Shown: in pieces, positions 27,696 through 37,399 of the stretch
Position numbering within the stretch: position 1 is the first letter of the stretch
How the letters are laid out: each line of letters starts with the position of its first letter
Source of the DNA: Polyangium sp. y55x31
GTDB lineage: Bacteria > Myxococcota_A > Polyangia > Polyangiales > Polyangiaceae
Assembly (NCBI RefSeq): GCF_029946505.1
Contig: NZ_JARZHG010000028.1
Coordinates: 85,158-149,157, forward strand
Direction of reading: 5' to 3'
DNA: 64,000 bases
Made by a program: the position numbers and the translations under genes
The notes under the pieces: model-generated
The model's database searches: none
Told to the model about the DNA's origin: nothing
Seen by the model: the letters and a program-made list of their open reading frames with translations, nothing else

Positions 27696-29885
27696 ATGTC
27701 CGATACCCAAACCGACGCCCCGAAGGCCCTCGAAGCCGCCGAGGGCACCCTCGCCGTGGAGGAGGTCGCCCGCCACCCGCTGCCGGGTATGGCGATCCCC
27801 GATCAGGTTGCTTTCAGCCCCGACGATCGCCTGATCACCTACCTGAAGAGCCCCGAGCGCAGCCTCGTGCGGCAGCTCTTCGTCTTCGACCCTGCGACGA
27901 GGAAGGAAAGCCTCTTCGTCTCGCCGCCCGACGGCGGCACCACCGAGGAGAACGTCTCGCTCGCGGAGGCGCTCCGCCGCGAGCGGCTGCGCCAGCGCGA
28001 GATCGGCGTCACCACGTACGCGTGGGCGACCCGCGCGAGCCGCGTGCTCGTGCCCATCAAGGGCGATCTCTACGTGCAAGACGGGCCCGGCGCGCCGCTC
28101 CGCAAGCTCGTCGCGTCCGGCGGCGCGCCGATCCTCGACCCGCAGCTCTCGCCCGACGGCGCTTCCGTCGCGTTCGTCCGTGACGCCGAGCTTTACGTCG
28201 TCGACGCGGCCGGCGGCTCGCCGCGGCAAATCACCTCGGGCGCGCGGGGCACGGGCAAGACGCACGGCCTCGCCGAATACGTCGCGCAGGAGGAGATGGC
28301 GCGGCACCACGGATACTGGTGGTCGCCGGACGGGAAATGGATCGCGTTCGCCGAGGTCGACGAGACGCACATCCCCATTTATCGCATCGTCCACCAGGGC
28401 AAGGCCACGACGGGCGCCGAGGCGGAGGAGGACCACCATTATCCGTTCACCGGCAAGGAGAACGCCCGCGTGCGGCTCGGCGTCGTCTCCGTATCGGGCG
28501 GCGCGCCGGTCTGGATGGATACGAGCTACGGCGAGGAGGTGTACCTCGCCCGCGTCCATTGGCTCGCGGGCGGCAGGCTCGTGGCGGAGCTCCAGAATCG
28601 GACGCAGACCTGGCTCGAGCTCGTGGTCTTCGACCTCGCGACGGGCGCGCGGACGCGCCTCTTGCGCGAGGAGACGAATGTCTGGATCAACCTCCACGAC
28701 CTCCTCCGCCCGCTCGCGGACGGCGGATTCTTGTGGGCCTCCGAGCGGACGGGGTATCGACATCTCTATCGGTACGACCTCGTACGAAACCTCGTCGCCG
28801 AGCTCACCCGCGGGGCGTGGATGGTCGACGACGTCCGCGGCGTCGATGAAAAGGGCGGCTTCGTCTATTTCACGGCCACGGCCGCGGGCCCGCTCGAAAG
28901 CCACCTCTATGCCGTGCCCCTCGAAGGCGGCGAGATGCGGCGCATCACCACCGAGCCCGGCATGCACGTCGTCACCTGCGACCGCGCTTGCCGTCGATTC
29001 GTCGACGTCCATCACGCGAAGGATCGCCCGCCCACCGTAAAACTCCGGTCGATCGAGGACGGCGCCGTGCTCGCCACGATTCATGACGAGCCCGATCCTC
29101 GCATCACCGCGCTCGGCCTCACGCCGCCCGAGCTCGTCTCGTTCCGCGCGCGGGACGGCGAGACTTTGTATGGCTCGCTCTATCGCCCGCCGGCGCATTT
29201 CGGCAAGGGCCCCTTTCCGACGATCGTCTACGTTTATGGCGGCCCGCACGTGCAGCTCGTGACGAACGGCTGGAACATGACGGTCACGATGCGCCCGCAA
29301 TGGCTGCGCAGCCTCGGGTATCTCGTCTTCATGGTGGACAACCGCGGCAGCGCCCGGCGCGGGCTCGCCTTCGAGGGCGCGATCAAGCACCGCATGGGCT
29401 CGATCGAGGTCGACGATCAGGTCGACGGCGTCCGCTGGCTCGTCTCGCAGGGCCTCGCGGATCCGGCGCGCGTCGGCGTTTATGGCTGGAGCTACGGCGG
29501 GTACATGGCCGCGATGTGCATCGCGCGCGCGCCGGAGACGTTCAAGGTCGCGGTCTCCGGCGCTCCGGTCACGCATTGGGACGGCTACGACACCCATTAC
29601 ACCGAGCGGTACATGGGCATGCCGTCGGAGAACACGCGCGGCTACGAGGAGAGCAGCGTGATGCGCCACGTCGAGGGCATCCGCGGCAAGCTCATGCTCG
29701 TGCACGGCCTCATCGACGAGAATGTTCATTTCCGACACACGGCGCGGCTCATCAATGCCATGATCGCCGCCCGCAAGCCGTACGACCTCCTCCTCTTCCC
29801 GGACGAGCGCCACATGCCCCGCCGTCCGCAGGACCGCATCTACATGGAGGAGCTCATTCGCGATTATTTCGTGCGGAACCTCTGA
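27696..29885 (+). CDS. Dipeptidyl-peptidase IV-type serine peptidase (S9B)
   Basis: 729 residues: an N-terminal beta-propeller (about residues 40-470) and a C-terminal alpha/beta-hydrolase domain. The catalytic triad is visible as Ser599 in GWSYGGYM, Asp674 in GLIDENVHF and His706 in ERHMPR. The double-Glu region expected to bind the peptide N-terminus in DPP IV is represented by [20 protein letters not shown]. It should remove dipeptides from peptides with Pro or Ala at position 2. No signal peptide, so cytoplasmic unless exported otherwise. ATG 27696 is chosen over 27624 because GGAAGAA precedes it. A terminator follows. Confidence 0.93.
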   Translation: MSDTQTDAPKALEAAEGTLAVEEVARHPLPGMAIPDQVAFSPDDRLITYLKSPERSLVRQLFVFDPATRKESLFVSPPDGGTTEENVSLAEALRRERLRQREIGVTTYAWATRASRVLVPIKGDLYVQDGPGAPLRKLVASGGAPILDPQLSPDGASVAFVRDAELYVVDAAGGSPRQITSGARGTGKTHGLAEYVAQEEMARHHGYWWSPDGKWIAFAEVDETHIPIYRIVHQGKATTGAEAEEDHHYPFTGKENARVRLGVVSVSGGAPVWMDTSYGEEVYLARVHWLAGGRLVAELQNRTQTWLELVVFDLATGARTRLLREETNVWINLHDLLRPLADGGFLWASERTGYRHLYRYDLVRNLVAELTRGAWMVDDVRGVDEKGGFVYFTATAAGPLESHLYAVPLEGGEMRRITTEPGMHVVTCDRACRRFVDVHHAKDRPPTVKLRSIEDGAVLATIHDEPDPRITALGLTPPELVSFRARDGETLYGSLYRPPAHFGKGPFPTIVYVYGGPHVQLVTNGWNMTVTMRPQWLRSLGYLVFMVDNRGSARRGLAFEGAIKHRMGSIEVDDQVDGVRWLVSQGLADPARVGVYGWSYGGYMAAMCIARAPETFKVAVSGAPVTHWDGYDTHYTERYMGMPSENTRGYEESSVMRHVEGIRGKLMLVHGLIDENVHFRHTARLINAMIAARKPYDLLLFPDERHMPRRPQDRIYMEELIRDYFVRNL

Positions 29886-29903
29886 GACACAGCCAACATC
29901 AGA

Positions 29904-29938
29904 AGCGGGGGACCGTGCGCGAGCGGACGTCCTCCGCT
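29904..29938 (+). terminator. Intrinsic terminator after the DPP IV gene
   Basis: Stem AGCGGGGGAC (29904-29913) with GTCCTCCGCT (29929-29938), 10 bp including one G-U pair, loop 15 nt, followed by the T-rich TGTTCTTGACTTCTT. The T-rich tail doubles as the -35 region of the next promoter. Confidence 0.7.
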
Positions 29939-29943
29939 TGTTC

Positions 29944-29972
29944 TTGACTTCTTCAGCGCGTCCGTCTAGAAG
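29944..29972 (+). promoter_or_regulatory. Sigma-70-like promoter of the haem-uptake operon
   Basis: TTGACT at 29944-29949 and TAGAAG at 29967-29972 are separated by 17 bp. The predicted start of transcription falls near 29979, inside the Fur-type palindrome and about 20 nt before the receptor ATG. Confidence 0.5.
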
Positions 29973-29973
29973 T

Positions 29974-29988
29974 TGAAAGTCACTTTCA
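29974..29988. promoter_or_regulatory. Fur-type 7-1-7 palindrome
   Basis: TGAAAGT-C-ACTTTCA is a perfect 7-1-7 inverted repeat, the geometry of Fur-family boxes (TGATAAT-N-ATTATCA in Bacillus). It overlaps the expected transcription start of a TonB receptor/HmuY operon, where bound Fur would block transcription when iron is plentiful. The pattern is seen directly; binding by Fur is inferred. Confidence 0.6.
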
Positions 29989-29997
29989 TCTACGCAG

Positions 29998-31998
29998 ATG
30001 AGACTTTCGACCTCGGCCGTCCTGCTTCTAGGGGCCGCGCTGCTGCCTCCGGCGGCGGCGCGCGCCGAGGAGCCTGCGCCGAGCGGCAAGGACAAGGACA
30101 AGGGCGCCGAGGTCGTCGTCACGGGCACACGCATGCCCGAGCAGAGCCAGCGCGCCACGGTGCGCGTCGACGTCGTCACCCGCGAGGAGGCCGAGCGGCG
30201 CGGCGCGACGAACGTGGCCGAGGCCATCGCGGGGCAGCCCGGCGTCCAGATCAATCCGGCGGCGTACGGCGACATCGGCAATCCGAGCGCGATCCAGATC
30301 CAGGGCCTCGACAAACAACGCGTGCTCGTCCTCGAAGACGGCGAGCGCGTCATCGGCGACGTCGGCGGCGCGATCGATCTCTCGCGCATGCCGCTCGGGG
30401 ACGTCGCCCGCGTCGAGGTCGTCGCCGGGCCGATGAGCTCGCTGTATGGCACGAGCGCGATCGGCGGCGTCGTCAATGTCGTCACGGGACAACCCCTGCA
30501 CCCGGGCTTCAGCGGGCGAGCGCGCCTCGAAGGTCGCAATCGTTACGGGGTGATCGCCCAGGGCAATGCGTCCTGGCGCGGCGAGCGGGCCTGGGCTTCG
30601 CTCGACGGCAATTTCTACCGCACGGACGGGGTCTCACTCCTCGAAGACGCGGTCGACCTCGCGATGCCCTCGCGCCTGCAAGGAATGGTCGGGCTCCGGG
30701 TCGGCGGAAATCTGAATTCCCGCACCCGCCTGCAAGGCCGCGTGCGCTGGATCCACGACGCCTCCGAGGGCCGGCAGAGCCAGGTCGTCCCGGGCCTCGG
30801 GACGTACCGGATCGACCTGCCGCAACGCACCGATCGATTCGCCCTGCACCTCGTCGAGCTCGTCGATCTCGGCCGCGGCGGGGCGCTGCGCCTCGCGCTC
30901 GGGCAACAATGGGCATTCGACACGACCCAGAAGGACCGTTACGAATCGCCGATCGACGAGACCCGTGACCGCGAGGCCTCGCTCTCCAGCCTGGAGGCGA
31001 CCGGCACGTTCGCGGACGGCCGGCGCACCTGGGTCGTGGGCATGCGCGCCGAGGTGGAAAAACTCTCGCAATCGCTCACGCGCGCCGAGCTCATCAGCGG
31101 CAGCGTGCAAACGAAGACGATCGAGGAGCTCGTCCCCGTCACGCTGGGCAGCGTCGCGGGGTATGCGCAGCTCGGCTGGAAGCTCTTCGATTCGCTCACC
31201 CTGCTCGCGGGCGGCCGCGCGGAGATGCACCTGCGTTATGGCGGCGTCGTGGTGCCGCGGCTCGCGCTCTCGTATCAGCCCTGGCCGAGCGTCACCGTGC
31301 GGGCCTCCGTCGGGCGTGGGTTTCGCGCGCCGGCGGCGAAGGAGATCGGGTTCGCCTTCGATCACGGCGCCCTCGGCTACCGCGTGCTCGGCAATCCCGA
31401 CCTCGGCCCCGAGACCTCGTGGGGCACGAGCGCGGACGTGAGTTATCGTGCGAAAAACGGCTTTCTGGTCCGCGGCAGCGTCTTCGCGAACTGGATCGAC
31501 GGCCTCATCGACATCGACATCCGCCCCGCGGCGAGCCAGGGCGGCATCGACGATTACACGTACCGCAACATCGGCCGCGCGCGCACGTTCGGCGCGCAGA
31601 TCGACGGCTCGTACACGCTCGCGGGCGTGCTGCGCGCGGAGGCCGGGTATTCTTACCTCTGGACGCGCGACGACGAGAACCAGCGCCCGCTCGAAGGCCG
31701 CCCGCCGCATACCGTGGTCACCGCGCTCCGTGCCGATTTGCCGCTGCGGCTCGAGCTCGTGCTCCGGTATCGCATGGTCACCGACGCCTTCCTCGACGAA
31801 GGCTTGCGCACGCCCGGCTTCCAGACGATCGACGCGCGGATCGCGCGCCCGATCTTTCGCGGGGCCCGCGCCTATGCCGGGGTGCTCAATGCGCTCGGCG
31901 TCCAGAAAGACCCGAGCCGATTGGGCGACCAGCGGCCGGTCCAGGGGCGGACCCTCTACCTTGGCCTCACGGCCGACTTTCCCGCGGAGGAACCATGA
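29998..31998 (+). CDS. TonB-dependent outer-membrane receptor, probable haem/iron uptake
   Basis: 666 residues. Signal peptide (AxA near residue 22), a TonB-box-like EVVVTGTR near residue 38, a plug domain (VAEAIAGQPGVQIN, LDKQRVLVLEDGERV, VEVVAGPMSSLYGTSAIGGVVNVVT), then the 22-strand barrel with the late marker GFRAPAAKEIGFAFDHGALGY and NPDLGPETSWG. Its operon partner is an HmuY-like lipoprotein (ATGA overlap), and the promoter carries a Fur-type box, so haem or siderophore import is the best guess. No strong Shine-Dalgarno precedes the ATG. The ligand is inferred from context only. Confidence 0.9.
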   Translation: MRLSTSAVLLLGAALLPPAAARAEEPAPSGKDKDKGAEVVVTGTRMPEQSQRATVRVDVVTREEAERRGATNVAEAIAGQPGVQINPAAYGDIGNPSAIQIQGLDKQRVLVLEDGERVIGDVGGAIDLSRMPLGDVARVEVVAGPMSSLYGTSAIGGVVNVVTGQPLHPGFSGRARLEGRNRYGVIAQGNASWRGERAWASLDGNFYRTDGVSLLEDAVDLAMPSRLQGMVGLRVGGNLNSRTRLQGRVRWIHDASEGRQSQVVPGLGTYRIDLPQRTDRFALHLVELVDLGRGGALRLALGQQWAFDTTQKDRYESPIDETRDREASLSSLEATGTFADGRRTWVVGMRAEVEKLSQSLTRAELISGSVQTKTIEELVPVTLGSVAGYAQLGWKLFDSLTLLAGGRAEMHLRYGGVVVPRLALSYQPWPSVTVRASVGRGFRAPAAKEIGFAFDHGALGYRVLGNPDLGPETSWGTSADVSYRAKNGFLVRGSVFANWIDGLIDIDIRPAASQGGIDDYTYRNIGRARTFGAQIDGSYTLAGVLRAEAGYSYLWTRDDENQRPLEGRPPHTVVTALRADLPLRLELVLRYRMVTDAFLDEGLRTPGFQTIDARIARPIFRGARAYAGVLNALGVQKDPSRLGDQRPVQGRTLYLGLTADFPAEEP

Positions 31999-33101
31999 AA
32001 CGATCATTTTTGGCCGCAGCTATTCCGCTCCTTCTTTGCGCCTGCAGCGAGGAGGTGGGCAAACCCTCCACGACCGGGCAGCAGCCCCCGGACGGCGAGG
32101 ACGGCGCGACGCTCGAGGTGCCCGTCCCCGCGCAGGGGCGCGTCTACGTCGCGCTCGAAAAACCCGAGATCGTCGTGCCCGAGGGCGACGCTTCCGCCTC
32201 GACGGCCTGGGATCTCGCATTCGAAAAATACGACGTCTTCACGAACAGCGGCGCGTCCGGGTCCGGCGAGGGCGGGGCGTTCGGGCCGCTCGACGCGGCG
32301 ACGTACGCCGACGGCATCGCGCCGGCGATCCCGTTCATGACGAAGGACGAATCGGGCGGCGCGTTCCGCGATTTCTGGGCGTACGACCCGAGCGTCCACG
32401 TGCTCTGGGTGCGTTATCACGTCTACGGCGTGCGCGACGGCGACAAGCAATGGAAGGTGCAGGTCCTCGGGTATTACGCCGAGCAGCAAGGCGCGCCGGT
32501 GGCGGCCATTTATCGGGTCCGGTGGGCCGAGGTCACGTCCGCCGGCGTAGGCCCGACGCAGACGCTCTCGGACCTCGACGGCACGGCGGGCGGCTCGCAG
32601 GCGCCCGAGGACGCGCCGAGCGAATGCCTCGATCTCGGCACGGGCGCACGGACGAAACACACGCCGGCCGAGGCGCTCACCACGAAAGATTGGCACCTCT
32701 GCTTCCGCCGCGCGTCGGTCAGCGTCAACGGCGAGCTCGGCGGGCCGCGCGGCGTGACCGCGGTCGATCTGCACGCGGCCGAGACGAAGAGCGAGACGCT
32801 CGACATCGTGAAAACGCGCACGGACGACTCCGAGCTCCCGCGGTTCGACGCGGTCGGGCATGCGGAGCTGTCCGATCCGAAGCTCGTCTGGCGAGGCGAT
32901 CGGATCTTCAGCGCATTCTCGGAATACTGGATCGATCGAGCGGCGGAGACGCCTGCGCCGACGGACGCCACGTGGCTCGTGCAATCGGCCGCGGACGGCG
33001 TTTCGCGTTACCTCCTGGTCTTCGACCGCTTCGACGGCCCGACGGCCGACGGGCCGGGCAAGGTGGTCCTGCGCGTCAAGCCGGAGGGCGTCGTGCAGTG
33101 A
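31995..33101 (+). CDS. HmuY-like haem-binding lipoprotein
   Basis: 368 residues. Lipobox LCAC (Cys17). The segment WDLAFEKYDVFTNSG (from Trp72) followed by GSGEGGAFG is the signature I associate with the HmuY family, outer-surface proteins that take haem from host or prey proteins and pass it to a TonB receptor. A second half (residues about 190-368) is beta-rich with a pair of Cys near 215 and 235. In HmuY of Porphyromonas two His bind haem iron; which residues do so here is unclear. Start overlaps the receptor stop by 4 bp, so they are co-translated. Confidence 0.8.
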   Translation: MKRSFLAAAIPLLLCACSEEVGKPSTTGQQPPDGEDGATLEVPVPAQGRVYVALEKPEIVVPEGDASASTAWDLAFEKYDVFTNSGASGSGEGGAFGPLDAATYADGIAPAIPFMTKDESGGAFRDFWAYDPSVHVLWVRYHVYGVRDGDKQWKVQVLGYYAEQQGAPVAAIYRVRWAEVTSAGVGPTQTLSDLDGTAGGSQAPEDAPSECLDLGTGARTKHTPAEALTTKDWHLCFRRASVSVNGELGGPRGVTAVDLHAAETKSETLDIVKTRTDDSELPRFDAVGHAELSDPKLVWRGDRIFSAFSEYWIDRAAETPAPTDATWLVQSAADGVSRYLLVFDRFDGPTADGPGKVVLRVKPEGVVQ

Positions 33102-33116
33102 CGAGCGAGTGCGCGC

Positions 33117-35021
33117 CTATTGCGCGCACCGCGCCGCCTCCCCGGGCACCGGGAAAAACCCCACGCCGTCGATCTTCTCGGCGCCCGCTTTCCGCGTGAC
33201 CTCCACGGCCACCGGATATCGCTCGCACGAGAGGCCGAAGCTCGCGCGCGCAGCGCCGTCGCCCCCGATCACGTCGCCGATCCGGCACGCCCCGCGAATC
33301 TCCTTCAGGCTCGCGAGGGATGCCTTCATCCGCCCGAGGTCCACGCTCGTATCGAAGAGCTCGGCCGCCGCGGCGTCGTCCCATCGATTCACGAGCCGGA
33401 CGAGTTTGTCCCCGCCCGATACGAGCGCGCTCGGCGGCGGCAGCACGTTGTGGAAATGGAGGGATTGGATTCGCGGCGGCGAGGTCGGCGCGAGCGTGAG
33501 CGACACGCCGATCCATCCTTTCTCGCATCCGAGCCGGAACGTGCCCCGGAGCGCGTTCTCCGCCTCGATCGTCCCCTCCTCCCGGCACGCCCCGTGCGCC
33601 GCGCGGAGCGCGTCGAGGTCCGCCGCCCATCGCGCGCGTGGTTTGTCGAGGTAAAGCGAATCCGCGAAGATCGCGTCCGCCTCCGCGTCAGACCATTTCG
33701 CGACGAGGCGGCTCGTCGCGTCCTTCGCCCGCGCGAGCGCCTCCGAGGGCAAGAACACGCGCGGCTTCAGTGCGCCCGTCTCGTGCAGGCGCCGCAGCGC
33801 CTCACGCGCGATGCGCCACATGGGCGCGTACGTGAGGTTCGACATGGCGATCACCCCGACGCCATGGTCGGGCAAGAACTGGATCACCGACCCGTACCCG
33901 GGCAAACCCCCGGTGTGCGAGACCCCTCGCGAGAATTCGCACGTCTCGAACGTGCCGAGCCCGAACGTATAACCCGTCGCGCGCACGGACGGCGGCTCGT
34001 CCCCGAGCCCCGGCGAGGCCCAGAGCCCGGTCGCGCGGCCGATCTCGTGCATCTCGCGCAGCGTGCTCCGCCGGACCGGACCCGCCTCCCGCTCGTCGCG
34101 CGGCGGCCAGGCGGCGAGGTGATAGGACACGTACCGCGCCATGTCGGCGAGCGACGAATAAAGCCCGCCCATGGCCCCGAACGCGCCGTGCGGCAGGTTC
34201 ACCTCGGGCACGAGCGAATCGCCTTCCTTTCGATAGCCGCGGGCGAGGTGCTTCGTTTCGACCATCCGCTCGTCGAGTACCGTCCGGTTCATGCCGAGCG
34301 GCGAGAGGATCCGCGTCCGCAGGTAGTCCGCGTAATCGATCCCCGAGACGTTCGTGATCACGCGCCCGAGGATCGCGAATCCCGTGTTCGAATACTCGAA
34401 CGTCGAGCCGGGGGACGTCGAGAAGGGAACCCCCTCGCGCAGCATCTTCGAAAATTCGGCGTCGGACATGCCGAGCTGCCGATCGCCCCAGGGATTGTCC
34501 TCGGGGAACCCGGCGCCGTGCCCGAGGAGGTTCCGGAGCGTGATCGGCGCCGCGTCGCGCGTGGGATACCGGAGGCCGGCGAGCTCGGGGACGTATTTCG
34601 CGGCCGGATCGTCGAGCGAGAGTTTTCCCTCGTCCCGGAGCTGCAAAACGGCCATCGCCGTGAAGCTCTTCGTCAGCGAGGCGATCCGAAACACGGAATC
34701 CTTGTCGACGGGCGCCTTCGTCTCGACGTCGGCCACGCCGAATCCCTTGGCATACGCGAGCTCGCCGTCGATCACGATCCCGACGGCCACGCCGGGCAAC
34801 CCCCGGCGCCCGACCTCGTCCGCGACATATCGCTCGATCGCGGGGAAAGCCGCGGCGAGTTTCTCTCTCCGCTGCGGATCGAGGAACACGGGCGGCTGTA
34901 TCGAAGGGCGGGCGAACTGCATGTCGCGGCCCTCGACCTTCGCCACTTCGGGCGGCTTCGAGGATCCGCAGGCCGAGGCGAGCAGCGCAGCGAGAGGCAG
35001 AATATGGCGGGCTGGCACCAT
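33117..35021 (-). CDS. Serine beta-lactamase-fold hydrolase, lipoprotein
   Basis: 634 residues. Signal with lipobox LASAC (about Cys19). The beta-lactamase/class C domain (about residues 45-420) has the catalytic SLTK (Ser115, Lys118), the YSN motif (FEYSNTGF) and HTGG in place of KTG. Such proteins are D-aminopeptidases, esterases or transpeptidase-like enzymes; resistance to beta-lactams is not implied. The C-terminal 200 residues hold two copies of a domain with paired Cys (AAHGACREEGTI / IRGACRIGDVI), similar to extensions on other myxobacterial hydrolases. ATG 35021 chosen; it converges with the HmuY-like gene. Confidence 0.88.
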   Translation of the reverse strand: MVPARHILPLAALLASACGSSKPPEVAKVEGRDMQFARPSIQPPVFLDPQRREKLAAAFPAIERYVADEVGRRGLPGVAVGIVIDGELAYAKGFGVADVETKAPVDKDSVFRIASLTKSFTAMAVLQLRDEGKLSLDDPAAKYVPELAGLRYPTRDAAPITLRNLLGHGAGFPEDNPWGDRQLGMSDAEFSKMLREGVPFSTSPGSTFEYSNTGFAILGRVITNVSGIDYADYLRTRILSPLGMNRTVLDERMVETKHLARGYRKEGDSLVPEVNLPHGAFGAMGGLYSSLADMARYVSYHLAAWPPRDEREAGPVRRSTLREMHEIGRATGLWASPGLGDEPPSVRATGYTFGLGTFETCEFSRGVSHTGGLPGYGSVIQFLPDHGVGVIAMSNLTYAPMWRIAREALRRLHETGALKPRVFLPSEALARAKDATSRLVAKWSDAEADAIFADSLYLDKPRARWAADLDALRAAHGACREEGTIEAENALRGTFRLGCEKGWIGVSLTLAPTSPPRIQSLHFHNVLPPPSALVSGGDKLVRLVNRWDDAAAAELFDTSVDLGRMKASLASLKEIRGACRIGDVIGGDGAARASFGLSCERYPVAVEVTRKAGAEKIDGVGFFPVPGEAARCAQ

Positions 35022-35104
35022 CACGGCGCATCTTGGCCCTGCCGGCGCGCGCGTGACAAGCTTTTGCTTTACGCCGGACATCACCCGACGTATCGAAGCG
35101 CCTC

Positions 35105-36700
35105 GTGACGATCGACGAGGGGCGCCAAGCGGGGACGCGCGCAGCCTGGGAAACGCTCGGGCGCCACGATCCGGCCTCCGCCCGCGACGTGAACCAGGCG
35201 CTCGAAGCCGCGCGCCTCGCGTTTCGCCTCGGCGACCGGCGCCTCGTCGACGCATGGATCACGCAGGCGCTCGCGCTCGCAGCGGCGGAGGGCCCACGCG
35301 CGGCGGCGAAGGTTCACCTTGCCGCGGCGAGCTTCGATCGCAGCGCGGGGCGGTTTTTGGGCTGCCAAAGGCACGTCGAGCGAGCGCTCGCGCTCGCTCC
35401 CGACGAACCCGCGCTGCGCGAGCGCGCGGACGTCCTCCTGCACGCGTTCGGCTGGCCAAACGAAAAAGGTTCTTCGGAGACGCACAATCCTCGGTCTGCG
35501 GAGGCCGAAGCGCTCGTGATGCGCGCCCGCGAGAAGAGCGCGAGCGGCGATTCGCGCGGCGCCATTCGTGATCTGCTCGCGGCCAAACACATCGCGGACG
35601 AGGCGCAGATCTGGGTGATCGATCTCGAGCTCGTCGCGCTCGGCCGGCGGCATTTCGGGTTCCTCGACGTCGAGGCGCTCACGGCGATCGGCCGTGGCCC
35701 GGACGAACCCACCCGCAAAGCCGAAATCGAGCGCGCGCTGCATCGACGATTCGTGGCCCCTGTCCTCGATCGCGCCGCGCCCCTCGTGAACCGCGCCTGG
35801 GACGCGCTCCCGGAGGCCGCGCTCGCGCCGCTCGCGTGGCGGCTCGGCGACCGATTCCGCGAGGAAGAAGGCGAGCTCCCGACCCCGCGCGCCCTGCGGC
35901 TCCGCCTCCTCGCGCGCCTCTTTCCCGAGGCCATGCTCGCCCGGCTCGGCGACCTTCACGACCTCCCGCTCCGCAGCTCGGCGCGGCACCGCGCCAAGGT
36001 CGTGCAATGGTCGATCCGCAGCCGGCCCCCCGCGGACGTGCTCGGCGAATTCGACGTGATCCGGCAAGCGCATCCGCGTTCGCATCACCCGCATGCCTAC
36101 CGGGGCGAATTGCTCCTCTGGCTCGGGCGCGTCGACGAGGCCGAAGAGGATTTCCGTCGTGGCCTCGCCATCCAGCCCCGCGCCCGGTGGTTGCACATCG
36201 GCATGGGCGCGGTGCACGTCCTCCGGGGCGAATACGCCGCGGCGCTCACCTGTTTTCAGCGCAGCATCGATTGCGCCCCGGCGCTCGTGGGTCCCACGCT
36301 CTACGGCGTTCGTGGCGAGGCGCATCGATTGCGAGGGGATCTCTCCGCAGCCGTGGAGGACCTCGCGCGCACCTGCCGCGACACGCCCTCTCGCGTGAGC
36401 GCCTGGGTGAACCTGTGGCTGACGGAGGACGATCTCGGGCACGCCGAGGCGCGTGACGCGGCCTGGAAAGAGCTCACGCGCCGCGCACCGTGGCTCCTCG
36501 CGGACGCCGCCGAGGAGGCGCTCGGGCTCGCTTTGCCCGCGGTCGAGGACCAACCCGCCCGCCGCGCCACGCTGGAGCATGCACTCCGGATGCTCCGTGG
36601 CAATCGCTCCTCGTCCTGCGTCACCTATTTCACGCGGGAAGGCGAGTTGCGCACGGTCTTCGACGTTGGTTCGTCCCGCCAAGCCAGTTCAGAACCGTAA
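35105..36700 (+). CDS. Tetratricopeptide-repeat protein
   Basis: 531 residues, helical throughout, from a GTG start at 35105. TPR-like pairs occur at the N-terminus (ALEAARLAFRLGDRRLVDAW; RHVERALALAPDE) and again at about residues 325-460 (YRGELLLWLGRVDEAEEDF, GMGAVHVLRGEYAAALTCF, RGEAHRLRGDLSAAVEDL). No signal peptide or enzyme motif. TPRs mediate protein contacts, so this is a cytoplasmic scaffold or adaptor of unknown partner. It is divergent from the beta-lactamase-fold gene (83 bp) and overlaps the convergent downstream gene by 12 bp. Confidence 0.82.
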   Translation: MTIDEGRQAGTRAAWETLGRHDPASARDVNQALEAARLAFRLGDRRLVDAWITQALALAAAEGPRAAAKVHLAAASFDRSAGRFLGCQRHVERALALAPDEPALRERADVLLHAFGWPNEKGSSETHNPRSAEAEALVMRAREKSASGDSRGAIRDLLAAKHIADEAQIWVIDLELVALGRRHFGFLDVEALTAIGRGPDEPTRKAEIERALHRRFVAPVLDRAAPLVNRAWDALPEAALAPLAWRLGDRFREEEGELPTPRALRLRLLARLFPEAMLARLGDLHDLPLRSSARHRAKVVQWSIRSRPPADVLGEFDVIRQAHPRSHHPHAYRGELLLWLGRVDEAEEDFRRGLAIQPRARWLHIGMGAVHVLRGEYAAALTCFQRSIDCAPALVGPTLYGVRGEAHRLRGDLSAAVEDLARTCRDTPSRVSAWVNLWLTEDDLGHAEARDAAWKELTRRAPWLLADAAEEALGLALPAVEDQPARRATLEHALRMLRGNRSSSCVTYFTREGELRTVFDVGSSRQASSEP

Positions 36701-37336
36701 ACGCACGCCTGCCGATCCCGGCCCGATCAAGAGCTCCGGCACGAGCGCTTCCTGGGGCTTGATCGTATCGGTTCGCTGCAAGAAATCCTCTTTCCACGCG
36801 ACGCCGGTGATGAGCAGCGCGGCGCCGGCGATCTGCGTCAAACCGTCGAGCAAGAACACGGTCCGCAGGCCGCTCGGCAAGTCGTCCCTCGCCACGCCGA
36901 CGGTGATGAAGGGCCCGGCGACGGGGATGTACATGGTCGCGAACCGGTCGTCCCCCGAGAGCACCGCGGTCGTCGCGCCCATGAGCGAGATCGAGTAGGC
37001 CGTCGCGAACAGGACCGAGCCAGCAATGACGAGCTTCCTGCGATTTCGCTGGATCCGCGTGTATTCGGGCGGGATCGGCTTGCCTTCTTCGTACGCGATG
37101 ACGTCAGGCAGGGGCTCGACGCTCGGCAGACGATATCCGTAGGGCGGAGGTGGATACGGATAAGGATATGGATACGGGTACGGAGCAGGATATCGCGGAT
37201 CGGGCTGCGCAGTGACCGGCGTCGGCTGCGGCTGCGGCTGCGAGGGCGCATCCTCGGCCCTCGCCGCGGAGGAAGCCACGACGAGCGAGAGGCTCGCCCC
37301 CAAAGCCACGTACGTTCGTTGCCCATGACGTTTCAT
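36689..37336 (-). CDS. Membrane protein with Pro/Tyr-rich N-terminal region
   Basis: 215 residues. Signal peptide (AxA near residue 27), then a Gln/Pro linker and a PYP tandem repeat (PYPYPYPYPYPPPPYGY, about residues 50-66). Two hydrophobic segments follow (KLVIAGSVLFATAYSISLMG and LLDGLTQIAGAALLITGVAW) and the protein ends in RLRF. This plan recurs in myxobacterial envelope proteins of unknown function. The start ATG 37336 is preferred because it begins the signal peptide. No function can be assigned. Confidence 0.75.
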   Translation of the reverse strand: MKRHGQRTYVALGASLSLVVASSAARAEDAPSQPQPQPTPVTAQPDPRYPAPYPYPYPYPYPPPPYGYRLPSVEPLPDVIAYEEGKPIPPEYTRIQRNRRKLVIAGSVLFATAYSISLMGATTAVLSGDDRFATMYIPVAGPFITVGVARDDLPSGLRTVFLLDGLTQIAGAALLITGVAWKEDFLQRTDTIKPQEALVPELLIGPGSAGVRLRF

Positions 37337-37399
37337 CGCCCGATGCACCTCGATCGTCGGGACATCGTACCGCCGTTCGTTTCGCGCTCGCAACAGCGC

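Noticed and set aside
27345..30539. A 1287-codon minus-strand frame that ends in the barrel protein
   Set aside because: Everything upstream of 27344 is antisense to the DPP IV and TonB genes. The signal peptide begins at 27344.
33117..35021. Beta-lactamase as an antibiotic-resistance gene
   Set aside because: The SLTK and HTGG motifs with YSN fit general serine hydrolases of this fold; the protein is a large lipoprotein with added domains. Resistance cannot be claimed.
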